Shown: positions 48,122 through 59,823, counted from the stretch's first letter. The stretch is 64,000 nt of DNA from Pectinophora gossypiella (GCF_024362695.1 NW_026063247.1:372001-436000); one strand, 5' to 3'. Program-made: numbers and translations. The notes: generated from the letters alone by a model not told the origin.

Positions 48122-48145
48122 AGTACAGAAGTGGTTTGTTTACAG

Positions 48146-48245
48146 ATGAAGCGTTCAAGCGTTGAAATTCCATTGTGCTCTACAATGCTTCGCCGTCGCG
48201 TCGACGACGAGCAGCAGGCGACTGCTGTTACCTGCATCGGTGCCG
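48146..48245 (+). CDS. predicted exon 2 of the RepHel gene
   Basis: The acceptor GTGGTTTGTTTACAG ends at 48145 and the donor GCCG then GTAAGTACC is at 48246. The 100 nt exon reads MKRSSVEIPLCSTMLRRRVD and so on in phase with exon 1, and leaves one base (G) for the next codon. The main exon supplies GT after its acceptor TTTACTGTTTCATTAG, restoring a Gly codon followed by LTHQGSD. Its GC content and CpG density exceed those of the flanking DNA. The in-frame ATG at its start means translation could begin here if exon 1 is not used. Confidence 0.5.
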
Positions 48246-48433
48246 GTAAGTACCTATTTAAATTTTACGGAGCTTAATACCTAATACACATTTTTTTATG
48301 TTACATCCATTTTAGGAAACGATCGATTGATTTTATGATGATTATAATGTCTAAAATAGCCGCTTGATATCAGCCATGGAAAAAAACTTTACTTAATAAC
48401 AGGCATTAGGTACCTATCTACTTAAATCAATTG

Positions 48434-48700
48434 CATTGCCCCTACTTATGCTGTGTGACTAGAATAGGCAATAGGTAGTTAATTACTATTAATATTTTTT
48501 TAGAATTAAGTAAGAAGGTTGGTACTGTTGGTAGGTATATGAAGTAAGTTAGTTAACCTATGATAAATTTAGATGGAGATCATTGCCCCTACTTATGCTG
48601 TGTGACTAGAATAGGCGATAGGTAGTTAATTACTATTAATATTTTTTTGAATATTTAAATAAGTAGGTTGGTAGGTTATGATAAATTTAGATAGAGATCA
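48434..48700. repeat. 147 bp direct duplication in intron 2
   Basis: CATTGCCCCTACTTATGCTG begins at 48434 and again at 48581. The copies share GTGTGACTAGAATAGGC and TAGTTAATTACTATTAATAT with a few changes. A GGTAGG-rich segment separates the best-matching parts. Confidence 0.85.
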
Positions 48701-49390
48701 TAACACTATAGATAATAATAATACGATTGAATCCTTTTTGAATTCTAACAATCCGAGTGTAATTCTGGTTTGACAGCAACCCATGTTGTAGCACAACAGT
48801 AACATCACTCATTAGATGACCTGTAATAAGTAGTTCTGTAACAAATTATAATACACACATAAGTTAACCTATGACCATAGTATTATTACTTATTCTATGC
48901 TATAGCAGTCACTATCTTAATATTCTGTGTGAAAAGTTAAACCTTTCTCTAAAATCGTGAAAAAGCCAACTAAGTGTGTCTGTTTTATGCGTATAAGAAG
49001 TAGTGTATTTTATCCAAAATGACAAGTTACTACAGATGGTTAAATACAACTATAATCAATGATAATAATATTATAAGATATTTTAACTATTATAAAGTTA
49101 TCTACTTATTAATTATATAACACAGCTATTTATAATTACAATATTATCTTTTATTATCAAACAAGTAAGTAAGTAAGTATATAGAGATAGAGATATCGAA
49201 GCTTTGAAGTATTTAGTTTATCTGAAGAAAAAAAGTTTGAATGCTATAATAACATTCGTCTACAAGAATTTTTTTAAATAACTGTCAGAGAGTATGTAGG
49301 TTTGTTTATATTTTGAATATGGTTAGGGTTATGGTTATATATCTTGATGACCATGTGGTGGGGACTGAAGGAAACTAATCTAATTCCATT
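48701..49390. other. intron 2 DNA without recognised features
   Basis: AT-rich sequence containing a short AAGTAAGTAAGTAAGTA run near 49165. No coding or RNA signal was found. Confidence 0.4.
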
Positions 49391-49870
49391 TTTAACAGAC
49401 TTCAAAAAAAAGGTTATCAATTTGACCCATATATTGTAATGTGTGCCAAATTATATTATATATAGCTGCAATTCCATATATATGCATGTATGTTTGTCCA
49501 TGCATTTCTTAGCAATTACAAATCATATTGCAATAATGCTTGTTTATGGGATTAAGTATCGTCCAACATAGGAAAGAATGCAAGTCTCATCAAAATTGGT
49601 TTAGAAATTTCCAACTTTTGGTTGAAAAACAGTTAAAAATTAGGAATCTTGTGTTTCGACTATACTAATAGAGACTTCGAGCTTAAGTAACTATGATTAT
49701 TAATGGTTTGAGCATAAATTAAAGAAATTTGGAAAACGGTCAAGGGTGTGTCGGGCACCATATACATTAAACAATTTAGAAGACACGTTATAGGTATTCC
49801 AGTGTTTTGTTAACGAAGGTACCTGGTTAGTGGCGTATTAATATTATTAGTCACACTGAGTTTAAATAAA
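49391..49870. repeat. decayed dispersed-repeat sequence in intron 2
   Basis: TTTTTAACAGACTTCAAAAA followed by GGTTATCAATTTGACC resembles a widespread lepidopteran repeat. GGAAAACGGTCAAGGGTGTG at about 49732 resembles the start of another. Both assignments are from memory and the copies are strongly diverged. Confidence 0.3.
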
Positions 49871-49971
49871 AAGTAATTTCAAAATTTTGATTCTAATTAT
49901 TCAACTAAATATTATTTCTTACTTTTATTTGACAGATTTTGAAATCGGTTTAATTTTTTAAATTACTTTTT
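49868..49971. repeat. 12 bp perfect inverted repeat
   Basis: AAAAAGTAATTT at 49868-49879 is the reverse complement of AAATTACTTTTT at 49960-49971, enclosing 80 bp. In AT-rich DNA this may be chance or a small foldback element. Confidence 0.35.
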
Positions 49972-50141
49972 GTGATAGTTGACAAATATACATACTTCAC
50001 CTGTATTAGTTTGAAATAATCTCACACTATGATGCAACAAGATCAAGATTGTGGTATTACGTTTTACTGTTATTTTATATTAAATCTTCGAAATATTCCG
50101 TCAATAGAGTGCTGCATTGCATACCTACATAATATCTCGCC

Positions 50142-50596
50142 TATTTCTCATTGGGGTAGGCAGAGAACAGATTATGAGAAAGAATATGAATGAAATTGGA
50201 ATTAAATATTTGTGTTATGTTAAAATTGTCAAAAGGTTACTAATGAGAACGTTGAGGAGTATGAGTGGAATGACTTATAATGATAAAATAGTGTGATAAG
50301 GGACCGTTGTGAAAGAAGATGTAGTGACGAGAATTGACATTATAATAAATGCCTAGATAGTTTGGACATGGACAAGATTTATTATGCGGGTATAATTGGT
50401 AGAATCGGAAGAAGAAGGCCTAGGTAGTACATACCTCGATTCATTCCAGGATATTTAAAAGAAAAGCCACGGTCAAGAGTACTGGGGCTCAGCGAGCGTG
50501 CATAAAGTTTTTGATAAGAGTGGTCGAAGCGAAAGTGATGTGTCAGGATCGTAGTAAGTGGAATCGCGTGGTCTCTGCCTATCCCAATGGGAAATA
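50142..50596 (+). pseudogene. decayed LINE reverse transcriptase C-terminal remnant
   Basis: Frames in 50230-50590 contain eroded pieces such as RSMSGMTY, KEDVVTRI, DMDKIYYA and, at the end, a CQDRSKWNRVVSAYPNG-like run. That order is familiar from the C-terminus of a lepidopteran LINE polyprotein. Stops and frameshifts interrupt it, for example TAA after GMTY. CTATTTCTCATTGGGGTAGG at about 50142 and CCTATCCCAATGGGAAATA at 50579 form an approximate inverted pair around it. It lies in predicted intron 2. Confidence 0.6.
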
Positions 50597-50639
50597 TTTT
50601 TATTTATTTATAGCCTTTTTTCAGATATAGAAGTTACAT

Positions 50640-50912
50640 TTTAAAGTTTTTCCTTAATCTACAATAACCAATCTCTGTGCCTTCGGGCAAAGGCCTCCCC
50701 CATTTCTCTATATTCTTTTTTATTATCTACGAATCTGGTCCAGGTCTTAGTGTTTCCAGCCATTGACATTATTTCGTCGGCCCTCCTTTTAAATTGCCTA
50801 CCCCTGTTTCTCTTATGGCCTCTAGGGTACCATAGTGTAACAACTTTGCTCCATTTATCTCCACCTCTAATAGTATGTCCAGCCCACTTCCGGGAAATAT
50901 GCGTAATCTTAA
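50640..50912 (-). pseudogene. LINE C-terminal fragment on the minus strand
   Basis: On the minus strand an uninterrupted run of about 78 codons reads RKWAGHTIRGGDKWSKVVT, then GRQFKRRADEIMSMAG, and ends EMGEAFARRHRDWLL before a stop. WAGH..., the RGRQ/RRW-like block and GEAFARRH at the end are the C-terminal signature of RTE-related LINE polyproteins, here a different and older lineage than the copy at 47845. It is 5'-truncated, with no reverse transcriptase core. It opposes the orientation of the RepHel gene. Confidence 0.75.
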
Positions 50913-51588
50913 GTATGTATTTTTTTGAGATAGTTGCTTAGAATGATATTCGATAGTCTTAAGCTCATAGTTTCAGTATTCCATAAGTTTTTTATTTTAT
51001 ATACCATATCATACCATATTACTTACAGAACCGTTATGCCATTTTGTATATTGTAAAGTGGGCGCTTCGTATTTTTTTCACTTTAGCCATAGCTACGATG
51101 GCAATGTTGACGAATTTATTGATCGACTTGATGTTCAACAAGTTCAAGTACAAAGTGTGCTCTACATGACTGTCGTGACTTTGCTTTTGCTGCTTTGTGC
51201 GGCACGAGCTGACGGCATTGTGTAAAAGTTCTTAAACAAAGTTACCTAGGTTTATTGATCCGACTGAAATTTTAAGTGTGTAATTTATTTTTTTAATAAT
51301 AGGTAATTTAATTTTCCTATACAAATTATTGCATTCCCTGTGAATATTTTATTTTTATTAAAAAAAGATTATTGGAGAATGATAATATTGATAATTATAT
51401 TTAAGTATATAGGATAAACTGCCTAATTATTAGCACCTTAAATTATTGGTACGGTCTAATCATTTTTGTTTATATAGCACAGAAATTTTTCTTATTTTTT
51501 TCTAATAAAGTCAGTAGGGACGTCAATAATAGGGTGTATTACCTTATCTATTAAATAAATTCATATCTAACATTTACTGTTTCATTAG
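50913..51588. other. 3' part of predicted intron 2
   Basis: AT-rich, ending in the acceptor TTTACTGTTTCATTAG at 51588. A short coding-like stretch at 51089-51226 does not fit the splice phase and was not called. Confidence 0.45.
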
Positions 51589-54500
51589 GTCTAACACACC
51601 AAGGCTCCGATATGTATGAAGGTAACAATTCGCAATGTACGGTTATCTCAGCATGCGCTTCAATTTATTCTGTGTTCCATAATCGCGCATCTTTCGCTAC
51701 TGCCGAAATTGATGAAATTTTAAAAATGGGGGATACTCTTTACATGCAGTTAAAATATTTACTTCAGAGGGGTGTCAGTTATTTTATGCCAGACGAATTA
51801 CCCAATGAGCTTCGCGTCGGGAGTAACGTCGTACATATAGTTAGCATGGAGGACAATTGGATCATTTCTAATACGTATCCTACAACTCCCGCGAATAAAG
51901 ACATAGGTTTATTAACGTTAAAAAATATATTGGACAACAGAGTGTTTTTTAATACAAGTGACTATACTGTTGATTCGCAATTCGCTTATAATGTAAACAA
52001 TTCAAATCACAACGACAGTACGGATAGCATATTGTTTACGGGTCAGGGTTATACTTTTAGTTTTTGGCGGTTTAATGGTGAATATTATTTCTTTAATAGC
52101 CATGCGGTTAACAGCAAAAACATTAATATAGGAAAGGGAAAGCCAGAGGACGGTCCTTACGTAGCACGTTTATTTAAATGTGATTCAACCGAAGCGCTAG
52201 CAAAACTATTGCTCGCGAATGAAGTTTATGACGGATCCGAATATTCATTAACTCGATTGAGAGTACTAAATGACGATTCTATATGGCAAAATGAATCGCG
52301 GGTTAGTTCCGAAACGTCACAGTCTATTTTAGTAGATTTAATATCTTCACCATTACTGAATGTGAATCAAACTTTAGATTCGATTTTGATGAACTATCAG
52401 TCAACACTGGCCCCACATAAAACCTCTGTGCAAAATTCAGATAATGACTCTACAAATGATTTAAAATTGACAACTTTAATACCAGTTGTCCTATTAGAAA
52501 GAATTGATAATGAAGTCGCAAATCAATGCGTTAAAAATAAAGGCGGCCGACCCAAAAAACAGAAACGCGGACCGAATCCGCGCAAAGAAAACGCGCACCG
52601 CGAAGCTGTAAGGAAATACACAAAAAAAAACCCTGCTGTTCATCGCGAGGCCGTTCAACGTTATAACGAACGCAACCCAGATGTTCATCGCGAGGCCGTT
52701 CAACGGTATATCGAACTCAACCCAGACGTTCATCGTGCGGCCGTTCAACGTTATAACAAAAGCAACCCAGATGTTCATCGCGAGGCCGTTCAACGTTATA
52801 ACGAACGCAACCCAGATGTTCAACGCGAGGCCGTTCACCGTTATAACGAACGCAACCCAGACGTTCATCGCGAGGCTGTTCAACGTTATAACGAGCTCCA
52901 CCCCGAAATTATCAAAAAAGCAGCACGAAAATACACAGAGAATAGTCGTAACATAGAAACGCCGCTGAGATATTCAAAAAATTTAATAGGTGAAAAACAG
53001 GGACGCGAACTTAATGTTATTAGATTATATAATTTAAAAAATACGTCGCTTCTGTCTGATAAGACATATAGATGTCCAAATTGTAATGCTCCATTGTTCG
53101 AAGAAGAGAAATCTCGTCGACAATGGTGTTGTCATTCAGGAGATTATAACGTTCAGAATTTTCTCCCATTAAATGAAGAATTTTATTCAAATTCAGCTTT
53201 TTTAAATAGACCACGCGCTTACAATAATATTTTTGCATTTTCGGCATTAGGTGTTTCCCACGGTTATCATCATCCAGAAGGTATATCTTTTCTAAAAATT
53301 CAAGGACGTATTTACCACCGTATCTTTGATTTGTCTTACAATGAAAGTCCTAATAATATTAATTTTTACATAAATGACAGTAGCGAGAGAGAGAGTTTAG
53401 CTAGCGAATTAAGTTTAGATAAAACGGTAGTTCGAATGATTACAGGGTTCATGTACACAGTTAATCCATATATAAACTGTTTTAGAAGGTTAAGTTTAGA
53501 GGTATCATCAGAAGCTTTCTTGAAATTCGAAAAAACTACTCGTGCGACTCACGGTAACATCCTCGGAGATCAACCTATTGGTCAAGAAATTGCCGCAATT
53601 ATTAGTACAGACCGCGAAGAATTTTCTCCACGCTGTATTGTAGTCAAAAAGATAGCAGACGGTAGGCCTCGAACAATAGATATAATGGATTCCTTATACG
53701 AGACTTTCCAGTATCCTCTCTTATATCCTCACGGAAATACTGGTTGGCATCCAGATATGAGAGATAATAAGGGCAATAAGCTTAATCAGGTTAAATATGT
53801 CCGTTGTTTACTTTTATCCGAATCGCGATTTAGCATATTTGGTCGTTTATCTGAAGAGTGGTTAGTCGATATGTTTTGTAGAATTTTAGAAGAACGCTTG
53901 CGGTTTTTGAAAAATAGCCAAACAAAACAACAAAACAGGCTAAGAGTAGCTCCACTCCAAGAATTAATTAATGACGAGTTTATTTTAGGAGAAGGTGGAG
54001 TAGAACCTGGTAAAATTTATTTACCTAGCTCATTCACAGGGGGTCCACGATACATGAAAAAGAAATACCTGGATGCTATAGCAATGGTAAACAGGTTAGG
54101 TCCACCATCATATTTTTTAACTTTAACATGTAACCCCAACTGGCCTGAAATAAAAAATTCAACATTATCAGGTCGATCAAAAGACCCCCTTACTTGTGCT
54201 CGAGTTTTCAACTTAAAACTCGGAGAGTTATTAAAAGATTTAAAATCGGGTAAATGGTTCGGAAAAATTGTTTATATAATGCATGTTATAGAGTTCCAAA
54301 AAAGAGGACTACCACATGCGCATATTGCTTTTAGAGTGGAAGGTGGTGGACCAGTAGAAAGTCCGGATATTGATAAGTTTGTTCGTGCTACCATACCCGA
54401 TCCAACACAAACTTTATTATACAAAGTTGTCATGGATCACATGATACACGGTCCATGCGGCCCTCCTTACCGAACTAATTTGCCGTGTTGGAATAGTGAA

Positions 54501-57083
54501 AAAAAAAACTGTTTAAAATATTTTCCAAAAAAAGAAACACCAGTCACCTTCAGTGACGATAGAGGTTTTATACATTTACATCGTAATAGTAAAAATCAGG
54601 CGATTATTAAATATCGCGGCAGAGACGTAATAGTTAATGATTTATGGGTCGTTCCTTATAATCCTGCTCTTCTCCTAAAATATGATGCTCACATAAATTT
54701 AGAAGTGTCCACACAGCGTGCCATAATTAAGTATTTATTCAAATACATGACAAAAGGACCTGATGAAGCCCGTATTGCCGTTGTTGATGAAGAACATCGT
54801 GAGGATGAAATCGAACAATATGTCACTAAGCGATATATTAGTTCTAGCGAAGCAGCGTGGCGTGTTCTCGAATTTGATATTGTAGCTAGGAACCCTACGG
54901 TAAAAATGTTAACAGTACATTTGCCCGATCAAAATTCGGTATTTTTTAAGCCTGGCCACGCGAACGAGGCAGTTAATAATGCAGGTTCAGATCTTCTTGA
55001 CTATTTCAGTAGGCCTTTAACTGAGGAGTTTGATCGGGTATCCTACTTAGACTTTTTTGAAAATTATAACATTCATGCGAAAGATCCTTGTTTAAAGACA
55101 GTTCAGGCGGTGCAAATGCAAAACGGCAAATTTCTTACGCGGAGAATGCGGGGTGAGCTCGTCGCGCGTCTATTTTGGGTCGCGCCGAACAGAGGTGAAC
55201 AGTTCTTTTTAAGACTTCTTTTAAGTGTTTACCCTTGTCGTAGTTTCGCGGATTTACTTCAAATTGGAGGTCCAAATTGCACAACTTTTCAAGAAGCTGC
55301 CAAATTCGTAGGACTTGCGGACGACGCAGTCGAATATGAACGGGCTATGGAAGAAGCTTCCACTTTTTTAACCGGACCACGACTTCGTAGCTTTTTTGTA
55401 ACGCTGGCTGTTAATGGTGCCTCAGTGGCGTCACTGTGGAACACGTATAAACGTCAATTGGCCGAAGATTTCCTTTACAGGGTGCCAGATGACGAAGAAA
55501 ACGCGTTTAACATGTGCCTCATTCAAATAGATAGAATGCTACGCAGACACGGAACTTCGTTAATAGAACAAGGTTTGCCGGAAGTAATTTATAGGTCAAC
55601 AGAGTTGGATAGGGAACGCACTGAATATGATTTAGATAGTTTGAAATCATACGTAGAAGAGTGGTTGCCACAGTTATCTCCCGATCAACGTGCCGTATTC
55701 GATTACGTGGAAAAGCTTTGCGTTGATAGTGTTTACCGAGAATCCAACAACTGTGCGATTTTTATCGATGGTCCGGCCGGCACCGGAAAAACGCTTTTAT
55801 TGAAGGTCATAACTGCATATATCCGCGGTAACCTTAAAGGTATAGCTTTAACCTGTGCATCGTCTGCAATTGCTGCTCAAAATTACACAAACGGAATGAC
55901 GGCTCATTCCTTGTTTAGATTTCCTTTACATCTATTAGATGATAGCGGATACTGGAACATCTCTAATGGTACTCAAAGAGCTGAATTGATTTATAATTCT
56001 AATCTCATTGTGTATGATGAGGCGCCGATGGCTCATAAATACCTTATAAATTTATTAAATAGATCATTGCAGGATTTGATGAGGTCAGACAAAATTTTTG
56101 GTTCTAAAATAATTATTTTTGCAGGAGATTTTCGTCAAATTCCTCCTGTAGTCCCAGAAGCCCGAACGAATTTTGATATATTAAACGCGTCACTAAAAAC
56201 TTCACCTATTTGGAAACAATTGAAAAAATTTAGTTTGGTAACTTCACAGAGATGTAAGGATGACGCACAGTATGCAGAATTTCTTTTAAAACTGGGTTCA
56301 AATTTATTACCTACTCTTAGGTTAGAAACAAATAATAATGATTTGCAATTAGTCCAACTTGAATCCATTGATTATGTTACTGAATTAGAAGATTTAATTG
56401 ATTTTGTATTCCCAGAAGTTACCCTTACTGAGCCAGGCGTATGCTCCTTCAGAGCGATTCTATGCACCCGTAACGATGCAGTTAGAGAAATTAATGCCGT
56501 TATTTTAGACAAACTACCAGGAGAAGTATTACATTTTTATGCAATAGATAAAGTTTTAAGCGACAACGCTGATCAAGTATATTTTAGTCCCGAATTTTTA
56601 CATACACTTCGACCACAAGGTGTTCCAGATTTCGACTTACAATTAAAATTAGAATGTGTTTGTGTAATTACGCGTAATCTTAGTTTCGCGGACGGCTTAG
56701 TAAATGGCACCAAAGTAATAGTTGTTGAAACATCTCCATATATTATTAAAGTTCGGAAACAAGGTGAACTAGGAGATTATTTGATCCCTCGAATTCTTTT
56801 TAAAGCGCCTATAGAACATAACAGCCCTTACGAGATGTGTCGCCGTCAATTTCCATTGCAGGTATGTTATGCAATGACTATTCACAAGAGCCAGGGTCAA
56901 ACGATTAGTCGCGTTGGGGTCGATCTTAGATCTGATATGTTTAGTCACGGTCAACTGTATGTAGCTTTAGGTCGCGTTCGCGAAAGACGTGACATAAAAG
57001 TACTACTACCCAGGCACCGAATCGAAAATGACCAACCTTTCTCGAATAACGTTATCATATCAGAACTTTTAAGTTTAACGTAA
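51589..57083 (+). CDS. Helitron RepHel protein (rolling-circle Rep plus PIF1-type helicase), main exon
   Basis: This drives rolling-circle transposition: the Rep domain nicks and joins DNA, the helicase unwinds it. The first in-frame ATG, 51612, gives 1,823 residues (numbering used here). Residues 1-170 look like a C76/OTU-type cysteine peptidase: NNSQC with Cys9, and FNSH with His164. Residues 327-434 are 15-residue NPDVHREAVQRYNER repeats. A zinc-finger-like segment starts at Cys488/Cys491. The Helitron N-terminal region (ALGVSHGYHHPEG) follows, then FLTLTCNPNWPEI and the HUH motif LPHAHI (His902, His904). The two-tyrosine motif is KYLFKYMTKG (Tyr1041, Tyr1045). PIF1 motifs are GPAGTGKT (1387-1394), YDEAP (Asp1469, Glu1470), FAGDFRQIPPV, the IHKSQGQT box and YVALGRVRERRD near the end. 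No stop or frameshift. The frame is open upstream to a splice acceptor, adding LTHQGSD and two exons. No Helitron termini were recognised near it. Confidence 0.95.
52590..52914 (+). repeat. 45 bp in-frame tandem repeats in the RepHel exon
   Basis: About seven copies of a 45 bp unit (GTTCATCGCGAGGCCGTTCA, then ACGTTATAACGAACGCAACC) encode NPDVHREAVQRYNER with small changes. The unit is more GC-rich than the rest of the gene. The Arg/His/Tyr-rich helical peptide could be a spacer or DNA-binding element. Confidence 0.93.
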
Positions 57084-57403
57084 CTTTATTTAGGGTGGCA
57101 CTTCTTGAAAAGACTGAACAGTTCATCTCTGTTATTAAGCTTATTGGGTTTTTTTAGATCGGTTAAATCATGTGCTGAAATTATCGTATATTGCGAATTA
57201 TTTATTATTATTTATATTCATTCTATCTTGTTTTTTCTTCTTTTCGTATAATTTAACGATAGAACTGACTTTAACAAGCTTGCACTCGATTTGATGATGG
57301 TTACATTGAATTTCAAAGCTAGGTTTACCATTTTATTAGTCACAATCACTGAATTAAAATGTGTGTTAATCAATTGGCAATGTGTGCATGCCCTTCCCAG
57401 CCG
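57084..57403. other. RepHel 3' flank
   Basis: AT-rich sequence. No CTRR-T terminus with a preceding hairpin, and no AATAAA close to the stop, was identified. Confidence 0.4.
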
Positions 57404-57872
57404 TTAACGCTGTGGAGGCTCATCTTTAGGGGACGAGAGAACGGGCGTGAAGGGAACTGGCAGGATGAACACTTGGCTGCGGGTGCGACCGGTGCATGGG
57501 AGTGAAGTGGAGCTGGCTGGAAGATGGAGGCAGGTATCACTCGATTGCTTTAGCTGAGTTCCACTCAGTTCAAGTAAGCTGTCATATGGATGAATGTCGC
57601 AGGTTGGAATGATCCGGAGTAGAACTGTCGGTGTCGTTCCCATCGTCGTAGGCATTTTCGGTGGATTTTGTAGGTCGATCAACAATGGTTGCGTGAGTTT
57701 TAGCTGTCAAGCTGCTATGCCGTGCTAGCCGATTCTTGCGATCTGGGATACAAGGGATGGACGTATCCTGTGGAATGATCGTGTCAGCGAAGGTTTGAAT
57801 GTCGTTTAGGACTGGAAAGGAGGGAGTACGGAAACTGTAATCAGTATTCAGGATCTCGCTGTACATGGACAA
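57404..57872 (-). other. minus-strand open region of unknown nature
   Basis: Two overlapping minus-strand frames cover a locally GC-richer stretch. The first (57872-57582) ends TDSSTPDHSNLRHSSI; the second (57685-57404) ends PVPFTPVLSSPKDEPPQR. The first has no ATG at its outer edge (a TTG lies at 57870-57872) but has an internal ATG near 57866. They overlap by about 100 bp, so a single frameshift or a small intron could join them into about 155 residues. The sequence is Ser/Thr/Pro-rich with no domain I recognise. It may be a host exon, a transposon remnant or chance. Confidence 0.25.
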
Positions 57873-58336
57873 TGTTTAGTTTAGGTGTATTAAAGTGGTA
57901 ATTGTTCGAAGTTATTTGAAAAGAATTCTGTTTCAGTGTTTAAGCGCTAAAACTGTTTGTTTTTTGTAAGCAAACGTATGATTTATTGATCTTCATTTTT
58001 TACTTTATAACGCTAACGGTATACAAATGATTTTGTTACCAAATTTAAGTGCGTATATAAACAATAAATTAATACTAAAATATTTCGATGAAGACACCAA
58101 TGATGTTTATTGATACATTTTTCTCCTAAGTGCTACTTTCTCAACTTAAAGCAATAAGTTATGCAGTAATTATACTTCTACGAGTATATTTAAACAAATC
58201 ATCATTCAAAAGCATTTTACCCAATACTTAACTTACATTAAGTAAAATTAATCTTTGTCATTTTAGTCACTTATTTTTTTATCATTCACTAAGCAGTAAG
58301 CAAAATATATTTACTAAAATAATAAAAAAAAATACG
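57873..58336. other. AT-rich spacer
   Basis: No gene, repeat unit or terminus was recognised. Confidence 0.4.
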
Positions 58337-59823
58337 ATATTCATGGTAAGTTGGATTAGCTATTTTATAACACAAACGACTTGATATTTTCATGCATTAA
58401 TTCAGGAAAATAAATGTATAATGAAAAATAAGTTTTTATAACCGATTAAATTTGTGTAATGTGTAGTGTATACATTTTAATGTATTTAACATTTGCAAAT
58501 TATATTGATTTGTAAAAAATATAAGTTCCATTAAAATTGTACTAAAGAATATTTTATACTAGCGTATATTAGTAACTTAAGTTAGAATTAAGTAAATAAA
58601 CAAAAAAATATACGCTTAAATAATAAATATAAGGAAGAAAGTAAACTACCCGGATGCCTGTTTACTCGTCATCAAGGAAACTTTAAGAAATAACATTACT
58701 ACAAATGTTTGCTCGAAGAAATATTCAAAAACTTAAACAAATGCCAAGCTGGAAATCGATTAACGAGTACACATAAGCGCTACATAGTGAAACTCGTGTG
58801 TCATGTAATGGAACGGACAGAATAAAGAATATGTGTTATGGTACGTTGAATCAGTACAGTAAAATATTATACATTAGCATTCAATGGTGTATGAATGGTC
58901 ATCGTCATTGTGTCAGCAAAGACGCTTCATCAATTGCACAGATTTGTGGCTACAAATATATAAATGAAAAGTATTATTTAGAACATTATTTATTGTGTTG
59001 TGGAATAAAATAGGTCAATAATTACCTGTATCCGGCAGTGACGAACAATTTCATTCATAAACATGGGTAAATATGACGACTGTCAGATGGGCTAAACATG
59101 AAAAAAGTCCTTAAACCAAATCCCATTGTTTCGCTATTGTGTTTGAAAATCTAAGCCGCAGGAGGATATTAAGTACGACCATGCTTTACCTTTAATGGTG
59201 TATGTAAAAATAATAAAGCCTATAATCAACAATGAATGTTCTATACCATTCTAAGCAAATTCAAAAACAAATTTGATCATGTTAATTTCTGGCCTCCCAC
59301 AAGCGGGTCTCACCAGTATTGACAGAAGAATGATCACTCATCGATACAAAAACATGCATAAAGTAATTAATACATGTATACAGGCTAAATAAAGTGAAAT
59401 TGCTAGAAAATACCTACTACTTGGAAAAACAATAATTGGAGAAGAAAGCACTACCTAACAACGTGAAACTTTGATATTCAAATTTTCAAATCAAATATGG
59501 CTAAAACAAAAAAAAATACTTAAAAATTTAAAGGTAAAAGAAAACACCTTTAGTTAAAAAAATAGAAAGCGAGTCATATTTTATATATTCTGGTAAAATT
59601 GTTTAGTTTTAAATCTTACCAAATACACCAAATGTTATTAGAAATGAAAGTAACTGCATATAGTTTAATTCATATGTGTACAGTCATAACCAACATACTA
59701 CCTACGTTTTATTTTTTAAGTCTACATTCGTTATTTATTTACTTATAATGACGCAAATAACAAACAACTATGCTTGTTATTAATTTGCATACACCTACAG
59801 TAAATCCAACTTACCATGAATAT
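58337..59823. repeat. 1,487 bp AT-rich segment bounded by a perfect 21 bp inverted repeat
   Basis: ATATTCATGGTAAGTTGGATT at 58337-58357 is the exact reverse complement of 59803-59823. The interior is AT-rich with no domain-bearing frame; a 71-codon frame at 58798-59013 is unconvincing. No target duplication was found outside the repeats. It could be a non-autonomous DNA transposon, or a terminal motif shared by two small elements. Confidence 0.45.

Noticed and set aside
51089..51226. Coding-like stretch HSYDGNVDEFIDRLD continuing to a hydrophobic MTVVTLLLLL, considered as an extra RepHel exon
   Set aside because: It follows a plausible acceptor, but its open frame does not match the phase left by exon 2, and it ends in a stop.
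52494..52956. 135-codon minus-strand and 91-codon alternative frames
   Set aside because: They arise from the 45 bp in-frame repeats of the RepHel gene read in other frames.
51612..57083. Interpretation as a cellular PIF1 helicase gene
   Set aside because: The HUH and two-tyrosine Rep motifs and the Helitron N-terminal region precede the helicase, which cellular PIF1 lacks.
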